The notes beneath the pieces are model-generated. The model was not told the origin of the DNA. It searched no databases and saw only the letters and a list, made by a program, of their open reading frames with translations. Positions 1 to 7,915 of a DNA stretch of 64,000 nucleotides are shown here, piece by piece. The number at the start of each line of letters is the position of its first letter. The first letter of the stretch is position 1. The DNA comes from Rhodocyclales bacterium GT-UBC (lineage in GTDB: Bacteria > Pseudomonadota > Gammaproteobacteria > Burkholderiales > Rhodocyclaceae). Made by a program: the position numbers and the translations under genes. The stretch lies in the NCBI GenBank assembly GCA_003583745.1, contig QXPY01000011.1, positions 165,151 through 229,150 on the forward strand, read 5' to 3'.

Positions 1-1
1 C

Positions 2-841
2 TACAATTTCTGCGTCTGTGTGGACGACTGGGATATGGGGATTACCCACGTGATCCGTGGCGACGACCATGTCAACAATACGCCGCGTCAGATCAATATT
101 CTGCATGCGCTGGGGGCCGAGGTTCCGACTTATGCCCATCTTTCGATGATCTTAGGTGATGACGGCGCAAAATTGTCGAAGCGTCATGGTGCTGTATCGG
201 TCATGCAATATGACGAAGATGGTTTCCTTACTGAGGCGGTGATCAATTACCTGGCTCGTCTGGGTTGGTCGCATGGCGATGATGAGGTTTTTTCGCGGCA
301 ACAGTTTGTCGAGTGGTTCGACCTGGATCACATCACCGCTTCGGCGGCGCAGTTCAATACCGAAAAGCTGCTTTGGTTGAATCAGCACTACATGAAGCAG
401 TTGCCGGCGGCCGATCTGGCGGCGCTGGTCAAGCCGCGCCTGGCTGCGCGAGGCGTCGACGTCGATGCGGGTTGCTGTCTGGAGCAGGCCGTGGCGTTAT
501 ATGTAGACCGTTGCAATACACTGAATGTGCTCGCCGATTCGGTTGAGGTCTTTTATGTGGACGTAGTGCCTGATGCGAATTTGCTTGCTCAGCATCTTAC
601 CGATGAGTCGCGTCCAGCCTTGGCTGATTTCGCCTCGGCAATTGCGGATGTGGAGTGGGAAGTTTCTGCGGTAAATGCGCTGATTAAGGAAGTGGTGGCA
701 CGCCACGCTTTGAAAATGCCCAAGCTTGCCATGCCCTTGCGTGCGATTCTCACTGGACAGACGCAGACGCCTTCGGTCGATGCCGTCGTTGTGTTGGTTG
801 GTCGCGACAAGGTTGCGGCCTTGCTAAAAAAATATCTCTGA
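2..841 (+). CDS. gltX: Glutamyl-tRNA synthetase, C-terminal part (5' end outside window)
   Basis: Cytoplasmic class I aminoacyl-tRNA synthetase that charges tRNA-Glu. The reading frame is open from base 2 (YNFCVCVDDWDM...), so the N-terminal HIGH-motif half lies upstream of the window. Visible are the conserved VDDWDMGITHVIRGDDH region of the catalytic domain, the KLSKRH version of the KMSKS ATP-binding loop at about residue 58 of this fragment, and the helical anticodon-binding domain running to the TGA at 839-841. No disruption is seen. It is followed 64 bases later by a tRNA cluster that includes its own substrate, tRNA-Glu. Confidence 0.96.
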   Translation, partial: YNFCVCVDDWDMGITHVIRGDDHVNNTPRQINILHALGAEVPTYAHLSMILGDDGAKLSKRHGAVSVMQYDEDGFLTEAVINYLARLGWSHGDDEVFSRQQFVEWFDLDHITASAAQFNTEKLLWLNQHYMKQLPAADLAALVKPRLAARGVDVDAGCCLEQAVALYVDRCNTLNVLADSVEVFYVDVVPDANLLAQHLTDESRPALADFASAIADVEWEVSAVNALIKEVVARHALKMPKLAMPLRAILTGQTQTPSVDAVVVLVGRDKVAALLKKYL

Positions 842-857
842 AAATCGCGAAAGGCTC

Positions 858-886
858 TTTACAAGGGCAAAAACGCTCCCTATAAT
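858..886 (+). promoter_or_regulatory. Strong sigma-70 promoter of the tRNA cluster
   Basis: TTTACA (858-863), a 17-base spacer and a perfect TATAAT (881-886), followed by a GC-rich discriminator (GCGGCC). A GC-rich discriminator is typical of stable-RNA promoters under stringent control. The first tRNA begins 18 bases after the -10 box. No comparable promoter precedes the second tRNA set. Confidence 0.85.
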
Positions 887-904
887 GCGGCCTTCTTTCG
901 CGGC

Positions 905-980
<76 letters not shown>

Positions 981-1007
981 GACACCGATCCAGTTTGTAT
1001 TGTCCGG

Positions 1008-1083
1008 GTCCCCATCGTCTAGAGGCCTAGGACACCGCCCTTTCACGGCGGTAACTGGGGTTCGAATCCCCATGGGGACGCCA
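1008..1083 (+). tRNA. tRNA-Glu (anticodon TTC), copy 1
   Basis: 76 bases with encoded CCA. The acceptor GTCCCCA pairs with TGGGGAC. The anticodon arm CCGCC-CTTTCAC-GGCGG gives anticodon UUC, and the T-loop is GGGGTTCGAATCCCC. It lies 27 bases after tRNA-Ala and is probably co-transcribed. It is the substrate of the adjacent gltX product. Confidence 0.97.
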
Positions 1084-1100
1084 AGGTTTTAAGCAGTACT

Positions 1101-1177
1101 GGAGTGGTAGTTCAGTTGGTTAGAATACCGGCCTGTCACGCCGGGGGTCGCGGGTTCGAGCCCCGTCCACTCCGCCA
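1101..1177 (+). tRNA. tRNA-Asp (anticodon GTC), copy 1
   Basis: 77 bases with encoded CCA. The acceptor GGAGTGG pairs with CCACTCC. The anticodon arm CCGGC-CTGTCAC-GCCGG gives anticodon GUC. Third gene of the duplicated unit. Confidence 0.97.
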
Positions 1178-1183
1178 ATTTTC

Positions 1184-1201
1184 AAGCCGGGTTTCCGGCT
1201 T
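1184..1201 (+). other. Hairpin between the two tRNA units
   Basis: AAGCCGG-GTTT-CCGGCTT, a 7-bp stem with a 4-base loop just after tRNA-Asp copy 1. No U-tract follows, so it is more likely an RNA-processing or attenuating hairpin than an intrinsic terminator. It lies in the part of the spacer that is not duplicated. Confidence 0.5.
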
Positions 1202-1267
1202 AAGGGGTGAAAAGAGAAATCTTTTTGTCCTGGCCGTAAGGTCAAATGGTTCGGCTGTCTCTCGAAT

Positions 1268-1343
<76 letters not shown>

Positions 1344-1370
1344 GACACCGATCCAGTTTGTATTGTCCGG

Positions 1371-1446
1371 GTCCCCATCGTCTAGAGGCCTAGGACACCG
1401 CCCTTTCACGGCGGTAACTGGGGTTCGAATCCCCATGGGGACGCCA
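1371..1446 (+). tRNA. tRNA-Glu (anticodon TTC), copy 2
   Basis: Identical to the tRNA at 1008-1083, anticodon UUC, CCA encoded. Confidence 0.97.
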
Positions 1447-1463
1447 AGGTTTTAAGCAGTACT

Positions 1464-1540
1464 GGAGTGGTAGTTCAGTTGGTTAGAATACCGGCCTGTC
1501 ACGCCGGGGGTCGCGGGTTCGAGCCCCGTCCACTCCGCCA
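1464..1540 (+). tRNA. tRNA-Asp (anticodon GTC), copy 2
   Basis: Identical to the tRNA at 1101-1177, anticodon GUC, CCA encoded. Last gene before the terminator. Confidence 0.97.
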
Positions 1541-1544
1541 ATTC

Positions 1545-1578
1545 AAAAGCCCGTTGATTTATTTCAACGGGCTTTTTC
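1545..1578 (+). terminator. Intrinsic terminator of the tRNA cluster
   Basis: Stem AGCCCGTTGA (1548-1557) with TCAACGGGCT (1564-1573), a 6-base loop and then a T-run. It lies between the convergent tRNA cluster and the minus-strand DUF2461 gene and may also serve the latter, although its T-run in that direction is short. Confidence 0.88.
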
Positions 1579-1591
1579 GTTTTGCACTTCT

Positions 1592-2275
1592 TCAATAGCG
1601 TATCTGCTGGGCTCGGCAAAGGTAGTTCACCAAAGGGGTTGCACTCGCAAAACGCTTGGCGACAAGTTCTGCGAACGCAGGACTGGTGACGTCATTGGGT
1701 GTGAGTGTAGCGACAGCCACGAAGTCTTTACGCTTGATGTCTTCTATGGCTGGCTGTTCGGCCGAAAAACCTCGCGGTGGACGCGTCAGACTTGCTCCGG
1801 CGAGTTTCCAGTCAGTCAGGAATTTCTCGTCGTCCCGTATTTTCAACCAGTTGTCCGGGGAGTCCGCGATTTGCGTTCGAATCATTTGCAAAGCATGGCT
1901 GCCCGGATGCCAGCAGCCTGCGCCGAGGAAGCATTCCTCGTTGGCGATATGCAGATAGTAACTCGGTGCATGAATGTCTTTGCCCTGGGCGTGACGGAAC
2001 AGAAGGCCGATATTGGTCTTGTATGGTGTTTTGTCGTGCGAGAAGCGAGTGTCCCTGAATATTCGCAGCAAGGATCCTCCTGTTTTCCGCGCATCGGCCT
2101 GGAAATGAGGCGCGAATTCGCGTAGTTTGGGCGCCATCGCTTCAATAAAGTTGAGTGCCGGTTCGCATACCAGCGTTTCGTAGCGCCAGGCGTTCTGGGC
2201 GAACCAAGCCCGGCTGTTGTTTTGGGCTAATTCATTCAGGAAGTGAAAAGTGCTGATCGTAAACACGGCGTTCAT
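1592..2275 (-). CDS. DUF2461 (TIGR02453-type) protein
   Basis: 227 residues, full length for the DUF2461 family of conserved cytoplasmic proteins of unknown function. Family hallmarks include the N-terminal LNELAQNNSRAWFAQN block, the FRDTRFSHDKTPYKTN segment and the YLHIANEECFLGAGCWHP segment. Family members are usually stand-alone genes, as here. No signal peptide or membrane segment is visible. The biochemical role is not known and none is inferred. Confidence 0.85.
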   Translation of the reverse strand: MNAVFTISTFHFLNELAQNNSRAWFAQNAWRYETLVCEPALNFIEAMAPKLREFAPHFQADARKTGGSLLRIFRDTRFSHDKTPYKTNIGLLFRHAQGKDIHAPSYYLHIANEECFLGAGCWHPGSHALQMIRTQIADSPDNWLKIRDDEKFLTDWKLAGASLTRPPRGFSAEQPAIEDIKRKDFVAVATLTPNDVTSPAFAELVAKRFASATPLVNYLCRAQQIRY

Positions 2276-2420
2276 CGTTGATATGGGTAAGGCACGTTAT
2301 CGTGCATGAAAATAGTTGCTTGTGTCGAAACAGAAATCCGGGTACTTGATGAATTTCTGCTGGCGGATCGCGCTGTTTCGGCTAAAGTTAAGATAATCCA
2401 ATCACCGCAAGGAGGCTATC

Positions 2421-2612
2421 GTGGATATTCAATCTGTATCTTCCGGATTCACCTCGGCAACGACCGGTAGCCCACAGACCCAGTCGACACAGCAAACTGA
2501 AAGGCGTGAAGTGGCTGCGCAGGAGCGCCCGGAGAGGAAGGAAGAGGTTCAGCGTCCGGTCGTGAACGCTGATGGACAAAAGACTGGAACCCTGATCAAT
2601 GTGACGGCTTAG
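2421..2612 (+). CDS. Small hypothetical protein with VNAxGQxTGTLxNVTA tail
   Basis: 63 residues from a GTG start at 2421, preceded by a good ribosome binding site (GGAGG at 2411-2415). It is Ser/Thr/Gln/Glu-rich and apparently disordered, ending in PVVNADGQKTGTLINVTA. The next gene, 50 bases downstream, encodes a different protein ending in almost the same 17-residue tail. No signal peptide or membrane segment. I do not recognise the family; the shared tail suggests a common binding or targeting signal. Confidence 0.7.
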   Translation: MDIQSVSSGFTSATTGSPQTQSTQQTERREVAAQERPERKEEVQRPVVNADGQKTGTLINVTA

Positions 2613-2662
2613 CAGCGGTGGGCTTGTGCTAGCCAGACGGCGTGATGTGGGGAGGTATGGCC

Positions 2663-3073
2663 ATGGCATCATTATCTTTCGCGGCATCGGGATTGGCTGG
2701 CGGGCTTTGGGCACAGTTGCAACAGCAACAGGCGGAAAGGCTGGCCAGTCAGGCTGATCAGAAAGCCAAGGCGTTGCGTGCTCAGGCCGGCGAGGCGCAG
2801 GCGGTTGCCGAGCGAGCTAAAGAGAATGCCCGTTCTCTCAAGGTGCAGTCAGATCAGGCGCAGCAGGACGCGAGTTCGGCGCAATTAAATCTCGAGACTG
2901 CAAAATCAGTTGGGAAGGTTCAGGAGTCTTTGAGCCAGCGGCATCTTGCGCCGACAGCCTCTTCATCCGTGGCGTCGGACGGTAAAGCCGGGGCTGCCGT
3001 TTCGGGTGTTGCCGCCTCAGTAGTCAATGCTCAGGGCCAGACTACTGGTACTTTGGTCAATGTGACTGCCTGA
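2663..3073 (+). CDS. Hypothetical coiled-coil protein with the same C-terminal tail
   Basis: 136 residues. ATG 2663 is chosen because GGAGGT (2651-2656) lies 6 bases upstream; the in-frame GTG/ATG codons at 2642-2659 have no room for a ribosome binding site. A short Ala/Gly-rich N-terminus is followed by about 60 residues rich in Ala, Gln, Lys and Glu with a coiled-coil pattern, then a low-complexity linker and the tail VVNAQGQTTGTLVNVTA. That tail nearly matches the end of the preceding small protein although the rest is unrelated. Function unknown. Confidence 0.75.
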   Translation: MASLSFAASGLAGGLWAQLQQQQAERLASQADQKAKALRAQAGEAQAVAERAKENARSLKVQSDQAQQDASSAQLNLETAKSVGKVQESLSQRHLAPTASSSVASDGKAGAAVSGVAASVVNAQGQTTGTLVNVTA

Positions 3074-3167
3074 CGTCGAGCACAAATTATCCGCCTTGTA
3101 GTTCGGTCTCCGGGGTACGCTCTGGTATCTTTGCGGCTCTTTTTGAATGAGTCGAGGAGCAGGGTCT

Positions 3168-3551
3168 GTGTTAGCCAATCATTGGTGTGCTTCTGTGGAT
3201 GCGACCATCCAATTGCGGACCGGTTGCAATCCCTTGGAAAAGCATGGGCCGCAGGCGGTAGTGGTGCATGTTGATGCCTGGGCGCCGGTCGAGGCGGTGG
3301 CGAATCCCCACGATATCAGGCAAGTGGTCGATTACGAAGTGATCTTTCTTGCCATTCGCAAGCTTGAACAAAATGCGCACTGCGAATGTCTTGAATCGAG
3401 CATTTTGGAGGTGCTGGATGCTGTTTTCGGTATTCCAATCGTCACTACAGCCTTTATTTCCATGCAGAAACCCCATGTCTACAATGGCCAGGGGACGCCA
3501 GCAATTTCTCTTTCAATGACCCGGGAACAATGGCTAAAGGCGAAAGCGTGA
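3168..3551 (+). CDS. Dihydroneopterin aldolase (FolB)-like protein
   Basis: About 127 residues from GTG 3168, chosen because GAGGAG (3154-3159) is well spaced; an in-frame ATG at 3147 would add 7 residues but lacks a site. The pattern fits the T-fold family of FolB/FolX: a Glu in the early loop (NPLEKHGPQ), a beta strand (AVVVHVDAW), the VVDYEVIFLAIRKL helix, the CLESSILEVLDAVF helix and the FISMQKP segment with the family's late Lys. FolB makes 6-hydroxymethyl-dihydropterin and FolX epimerises dihydroneopterin triphosphate; sequence alone does not separate them here. It overlaps a DHFR-like gene, supporting a pterin role. Confidence 0.65.
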   Translation: MLANHWCASVDATIQLRTGCNPLEKHGPQAVVVHVDAWAPVEAVANPHDIRQVVDYEVIFLAIRKLEQNAHCECLESSILEVLDAVFGIPIVTTAFISMQKPHVYNGQGTPAISLSMTREQWLKAKA

Positions 3552-4063
3552 TTGCAGCCATCGGCGCAGTGGCCAGGAATGGCATGCTTGGCCTGGATGG
3601 TTGGCTGCCTTGGGATATTCCCGAGGAGCTCGCGTATTTCGAGGCCAAGGTAAAAGGGGCTGCCCTCGTTATCGGACGGCTGACCTACGAATCGATGGAG
3701 GTCGTTCCGGAAGATTCGTTCATTGTCAGTCGTCAGTCCGGTTTGCATTTGAAGGCGGGCTGCCGCCAGGTTGATTCGGTTGAGGGGGCATTGAAGGCGG
3801 CGTTGGCAACTGGCAAGCCGGTCTATGTCATTGGCGGTGCTTCGATTTATGCAGCGGCCTGGCCTTATTGTCGCCATTTTTATTTGACCCGTATTGATGC
3901 CGAGTATGCCGGGGATGCCTTGTTTCCCGAGAGTGTCCCCTTGGCGCGCTGGCGGGTCGTCAAGGAAGAGGTCCGCTCTTATCTGGAGCGCAAGTCCGGC
4001 CAGTTTGTCGATTGTCATTTTTTGCAGTACGAACAACCTTGTCCGCATAATCTGCCTGCATGA
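3530..4063 (+). CDS. Dihydrofolate reductase family protein
   Basis: 177 residues. It resembles DHFR: IAAIGAVARNGMLG near the N-terminus, LPWDIPEELAYF (Glu at the position of E. coli Asp27, as in many DHFRs), GAALVIGRLTYESM, and the NADPH-binding strand VYVIGGASIYAAAW. DHFR reduces dihydrofolate to tetrahydrofolate. The ATG at 3530 overlaps the FolB-like gene by 22 bases. The GTG at 3548, coupled to the upstream stop (GTGA), would give a more typical DHFR N-terminus (MIAAIGAVARNG) and may be the true start. It is more divergent than canonical FolA, so it could be a second reductase or a pterin reductase. Confidence 0.78.
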   Translation: MAKGESVIAAIGAVARNGMLGLDGWLPWDIPEELAYFEAKVKGAALVIGRLTYESMEVVPEDSFIVSRQSGLHLKAGCRQVDSVEGALKAALATGKPVYVIGGASIYAAAWPYCRHFYLTRIDAEYAGDALFPESVPLARWRVVKEEVRSYLERKSGQFVDCHFLQYEQPCPHNLPA

Positions 4064-4120
4064 TTGCAAAACTGGTCTGCTCTTAGCACAATCGACTAAA
4101 CGAATAAAAAGGCAGAGTTG

Positions 4121-7120
4121 ATGAGTCGAGTGCCGGCGTACGATGCCCGTAGTGGCAAGCGGTTGTGGGGGGCCTTGATTGTTCTTTTTTCCGGCGCACT
4201 GTTATTGCTGGGTTACGCGCTCTGGGTAACCTATCGGGAAGCGAAGGTCGAGGCTGAGGCGACTGCCTCCAATTACGCGGAATTGCTGGAGGCCCGGTTC
4301 GAGGCAACCCTGAGTCGTGTCGATGCCGATTTGGCTCTGCTTGGCGGACGCGTGTCGAAGGATGTCTTGACAGGGCGTGCCGACAGTGCCGCTCAGTTGG
4401 CGACTCAGCGCGACCTGGAGCAATTTCGTCTCGGTTTTTCGGATATTGCGGGATTTCGTATTGCAAATGCCCAAGGCGAGATCATTAATGTGTCGCCGGG
4501 CAGAGATCCAATCAGTATTGCCGATCGGTCCTATTTTCGCGCCTTGAAGGATCAGGTGGAGAAGGAGTTGGTTTTCTCCGAGGTCCTGGTGTCACGACTG
4601 AACAATCAATCGAGTATCGTTGCTGCCCGAGCAATACGTGATGGGGAGCGCAATTTCCTCGGCGTTGTCATTGCGCCCCTTGAGATGCGGTATTTCGAGC
4701 GGATGTTTTTGGCGATCAAGCTTGGGTCCGGAGGCGTAGTTGGAATATGCCGTCGTGACGACGATCGTTTGGTTATCAGTTCGCAAAGTTCTTCCTATAG
4801 AAGTGATGCTTTCACAACCCCGTCGCAATACAGGGCGGGGCGCCTCATCCCGCCGTTCGGCGATGGCGTGTCCCGTTACTATGTTTCACGTCATCTTGAG
4901 GCTTATCCGTTTTACGTTTTTGCCGGTGTTGCCGAAGAGGATGTCAGGGCAATCTGGCTAAATCGAGTATCGACGATTGTGGTCATCAGTTTGGTTTTGT
5001 TGGCCGGGATCGCGTTGGTATTCCTCCAGTTGTTCAGGATAAGGCGGGGCGAGTCCCAGATGGCGGCGGACCTCATTCTCAAGCGGGGGCAATTGGAAAC
5101 GGCGCAGCGTATTGCGCAAATTGGCAGCTGGGAGTTCGATCCTGTCAGCCGCATTTTTTCCTGTTCAAGTGAACAGTTGCGGATATTCGAATTGGTTTCC
5201 GATGACGCTCAGGTCGCGCTCGATGATTGGCTGGGCATGGTGCATCCGGAGGACCGCACCATGGTCGCGGAGCATTTTCGGAAGGCGTTGAGCGAAGGCA
5301 TCTTCCCGCCGCAAAAGTATCGCTTGCTGCTGCCGGGGGGGCGGACCAAGTATTTGACCGATAACGGCGAACTGCATGCTGCGGAAGAGGGGCGCGGCGC
5401 GGTACTGGTTGGCACCTCGCAGGATGTGACAGGTCAGCACCAGATGGAATCCGAGATGCAATTGCTGGCAAGTGCATTTCAATACAGCGGTGAAGCGATC
5501 CTGATCACCGATCGGCAAAATCAGATCGTAACGGTGAATCCGGCTTTTTGTCGCTTGACGGGATACGCCGAGAACGAAGTCGTTGGCAAGAATCCACGTT
5601 TCCTCTCAGCCGGGCGGACCAGCCGCGAAGAATATACCGATATGTGGAAAATGATCGTCGAACGCGGCTTCTGGCAGGGTGAAATTTGGGATCGTCGCAA
5701 GGATGGTGGTGTCTACCCGAAGTGGATGTCGGTTTCGGTGATTCGCGATGACGAAGGCTGCATCCTTTATCACGTCGCCCACTTCACCGATGTTTCTGCC
5801 GAGCGTGCGGCGGAAGCGCAACTCCAGTACTTGGCGCATCATGACATGCTGACTGGCTTGCTCAATCGTTTGAGTTTGAACGAACGATTGGAGCAGGCGT
5901 TGGCCGTAGCACGGCGCGAAGGTGGCAAGGTGGCGGTGCTGTTTATCGATTTGGATCGATTCAAGGTGATCAACGATACCTTGGGGCATCACGTTGGCGA
6001 TTTGCTCCTGATCGAGGTGGCCGGGCGTCTTGGCGGCAGTGTGCGGGACAGTGATGTCGTAGCCCGTTTGGGCGGAGACGAGTTTGTGGTCATGCTGACA
6101 GGTATCGAGCACTTGGCAGCGGCGGCGATGATTGCCGAAAAGCTGGTGCGCAATGTTGGCGAGTCATATGTCGTGGATAGTTATGACTTGTATACGACAC
6201 CGAGTATCGGTATCGCAGTATTCCCGACCGATGGCGAAAATGCCGAAACGCTGATGAAAAATGCCGATGCTGCGATGTATCACGCCAAGGCTGCAGGGAG
6301 AAACAATTTCCAGTTTTTCGATTCGCGAATGAACGATGCGGCGCTGGAGCGCTTGAGTATCGAACACAGTCTGCGCCAAGCCCTGGCGCGTGACGAGTTC
6401 GAGCTTTACTACCAACCGGTTATCGATGTTGCGACGGGCAGGGTTTATGCGGTCGAGGCGTTGGTGCGTTGGCATCATCCGGAGAAGGGCATGGTTCCTC
6501 CGGGCCGCTTTATTGCCATCGCCGAAGAAGTTGGCTTGATCCAACCGCTTGGTGAATGGGTGTTCTGGAAGGCCTGTCGCCAATTGGCCGAGTTCAATGA
6601 ACTGGGGTTCCGTGGCCTGCGCATGGGAATCAATATTTCGGCCGTGCAGTTGCGCAATGGCAACCTGCCCATTCTGGCCAAGGGGGCGATTGAGGCGTTC
6701 GGGCTCGAACCGTCGACATTGGTGTTCGAAATCACTGAGTCGGTAGCCATGCAGCAGCCGGACGAGACTGTTCGTATTCTCGATTTGCTTGATGACATGG
6801 GGGCCGGGTTGGCGATTGACGATTTCGGAACGGGCTATTCCTCGCTCAGTTATCTGCGTCTTTTCCCGATCAAGAGCCTCAAGCTCGATCGTTCCTTCGT
6901 TCAGGAAATTGGCCAGGGGCCGGACAGCGCAGTCATTTGCGATGCCACGATCGGTCTGGCCCATAGTCTCGGCATCAAGGTGGTTGCCGAGGGGGTGGAG
7001 ACCGAGGAGCAGCTCGATTATCTCCGCAGCAAGGGCTGCGACCTGGTGCAGGGCTTCTTCTACAGCCGCCCGGTTCCGGCCGATGAAGTGCTGGCGTTTA
7101 TCCGGGAACGAAACGGCTGA
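4121..7120 (+). CDS. Membrane PAS-GGDEF-EAL cyclic-di-GMP protein
   Basis: 999 residues from ATG 4121 (a TTG at 4118 adds one residue). Order: TM1 about 14-37, a periplasmic sensor region about 40-280 with a Cache-like DRSYFRAL segment, TM2 about 285-306, two PAS domains about 320-555, GGDEF at about 650 with an intact active site (ARLGGDEFVVML and preceding FIDLDRFKVIND), and EAL from about 770 with intact YAVEALVRWHHP and DDFGTGYSS. Both cyclase and phosphodiesterase motifs are intact, so either or both activities are possible. It probably changes local cyclic-di-GMP in response to a periplasmic ligand. Monocistronic; the tetR promoter follows. Confidence 0.92.
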   Translation: MSRVPAYDARSGKRLWGALIVLFSGALLLLGYALWVTYREAKVEAEATASNYAELLEARFEATLSRVDADLALLGGRVSKDVLTGRADSAAQLATQRDLEQFRLGFSDIAGFRIANAQGEIINVSPGRDPISIADRSYFRALKDQVEKELVFSEVLVSRLNNQSSIVAARAIRDGERNFLGVVIAPLEMRYFERMFLAIKLGSGGVVGICRRDDDRLVISSQSSSYRSDAFTTPSQYRAGRLIPPFGDGVSRYYVSRHLEAYPFYVFAGVAEEDVRAIWLNRVSTIVVISLVLLAGIALVFLQLFRIRRGESQMAADLILKRGQLETAQRIAQIGSWEFDPVSRIFSCSSEQLRIFELVSDDAQVALDDWLGMVHPEDRTMVAEHFRKALSEGIFPPQKYRLLLPGGRTKYLTDNGELHAAEEGRGAVLVGTSQDVTGQHQMESEMQLLASAFQYSGEAILITDRQNQIVTVNPAFCRLTGYAENEVVGKNPRFLSAGRTSREEYTDMWKMIVERGFWQGEIWDRRKDGGVYPKWMSVSVIRDDEGCILYHVAHFTDVSAERAAEAQLQYLAHHDMLTGLLNRLSLNERLEQALAVARREGGKVAVLFIDLDRFKVINDTLGHHVGDLLLIEVAGRLGGSVRDSDVVARLGGDEFVVMLTGIEHLAAAAMIAEKLVRNVGESYVVDSYDLYTTPSIGIAVFPTDGENAETLMKNADAAMYHAKAAGRNNFQFFDSRMNDAALERLSIEHSLRQALARDEFELYYQPVIDVATGRVYAVEALVRWHHPEKGMVPPGRFIAIAEEVGLIQPLGEWVFWKACRQLAEFNELGFRGLRMGINISAVQLRNGNLPILAKGAIEAFGLEPSTLVFEITESVAMQQPDETVRILDLLDDMGAGLAIDDFGTGYSSLSYLRLFPIKSLKLDRSFVQEIGQGPDSAVICDATIGLAHSLGIKVVAEGVETEEQLDYLRSKGCDLVQGFFYSRPVPADEVLAFIRERNG

Positions 7121-7131
7121 AGAAAAAAGGC

Positions 7132-7176
7132 TTGCATCGGGCTGGCGTTTTTCCTATGATTCAAACGAACGTATGA
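7132..7176 (+). promoter_or_regulatory. Promoter and TetR operator of the fatty-acid regulator gene
   Basis: TTGCAT (7132-7137), 17-base spacer, TATGAT (7155-7160), followed directly by TCAAAC-GAAC-GTATGA (7161-7176), which has one mismatch to TCAAAC-N4-GTTTGA. The dyad extends outward as ATTCAAAC/GTATGAAT. The same operator sits directly after the -10 box at 51523 and upstream of fadL at 14485. Position on the transcription start predicts repression, probably autorepression. Confidence 0.8.
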
Positions 7177-7192
7177 ATTATAGGAGGCCCCG

Positions 7193-7879
7193 ATGGCCGA
7201 AGTCCGATCTGTCGATACCCGTGAGCGCATCCTTGATGCCGCCGAACATCTCTTCATGGCCCACGGCTACGAAGGCACGTCGATGCGCCAGATTACCAGC
7301 GAGGCCGGCGTCAATCTGGCGGCGGTGAATTACCACTTCGGTTCCAAGGAGTCGCTGATGCAGGAGGTTTTCCGGCGTCGGCTCGATTGGCTCAACGAGG
7401 AGCGGATGCGCGTGCTCAACGAACTGGAGCGGGAGGCCGCCGGCAAGCCGTTGAAGCCTTCGCAGATCGTGGACGGCTTCTTTGGCACCTTGCTGCGCAT
7501 GGCCGATGACGAGGAGCGCGGCGGCAAGACTTTCCTCCGCCTGCTCGGCCGGACGCTGACCGATCCGTCCGAATTCATCCGTACCTTCCTGGCCCATGAG
7601 TACGCCGTCGTCGTCGACCGCTACAAGGAGGCGCTGTTCTGTGCCTTGCCGGATGTGCCCAAGGCCGAAATCGTCTGGCGCTTCCATTTCATGCTGGGCG
7701 CGACTTCCTACGCCATTGCCGGGACGGACGCCCTGCGCCTGGTGACCGACTGGCAGATCGAGGAGGAAGACGCGATCGATCGCCTCGACCGTCTGGTGCC
7801 GCGCTTGATGTCCTTCCTGCTCGGTGGCTTGCGGGCACCTTTGCCGCAGTTTTCCGATGCTGTGGCCGACAGCAAATAA
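7193..7879 (+). CDS. TetR-family fatty-acid regulator (PsrA/FadP type)
   Basis: 228 residues. The N-terminal TetR DNA-binding domain (RERILDAAEHLFMAHGYEGTSMRQIT, helix-turn-helix about 30-55, VNYHFGSKESL) is followed by an all-helical ligand domain. Ribosome site AGGAGG lies 6 bases before ATG. It is upstream of fadE and the rest of a beta-oxidation set, and its own promoter carries the palindrome found at two other fatty-acid promoters in the window. In beta- and gammaproteobacteria TetR proteins of the PsrA/FadP groups repress fatty-acid degradation and are released by long-chain acyl-CoA or fatty acid; that role is inferred here from context and operators. Confidence 0.85.
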   Translation: MAEVRSVDTRERILDAAEHLFMAHGYEGTSMRQITSEAGVNLAAVNYHFGSKESLMQEVFRRRLDWLNEERMRVLNELEREAAGKPLKPSQIVDGFFGTLLRMADDEERGGKTFLRLLGRTLTDPSEFIRTFLAHEYAVVVDRYKEALFCALPDVPKAEIVWRFHFMLGATSYAIAGTDALRLVTDWQIEEEDAIDRLDRLVPRLMSFLLGGLRAPLPQFSDAVADSK

Positions 7880-7915
7880 GCGGTCAAACACAGAAAACCA
7901 TAATTGGAGACAACC

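Noticed and set aside
7881..7900. A TCAAAC half-site upstream of fadE as a fourth TetR operator
   Set aside because: Only one half of the dyad is present and no promoter is visible; fadE follows tetR by 36 bases and is probably read through.
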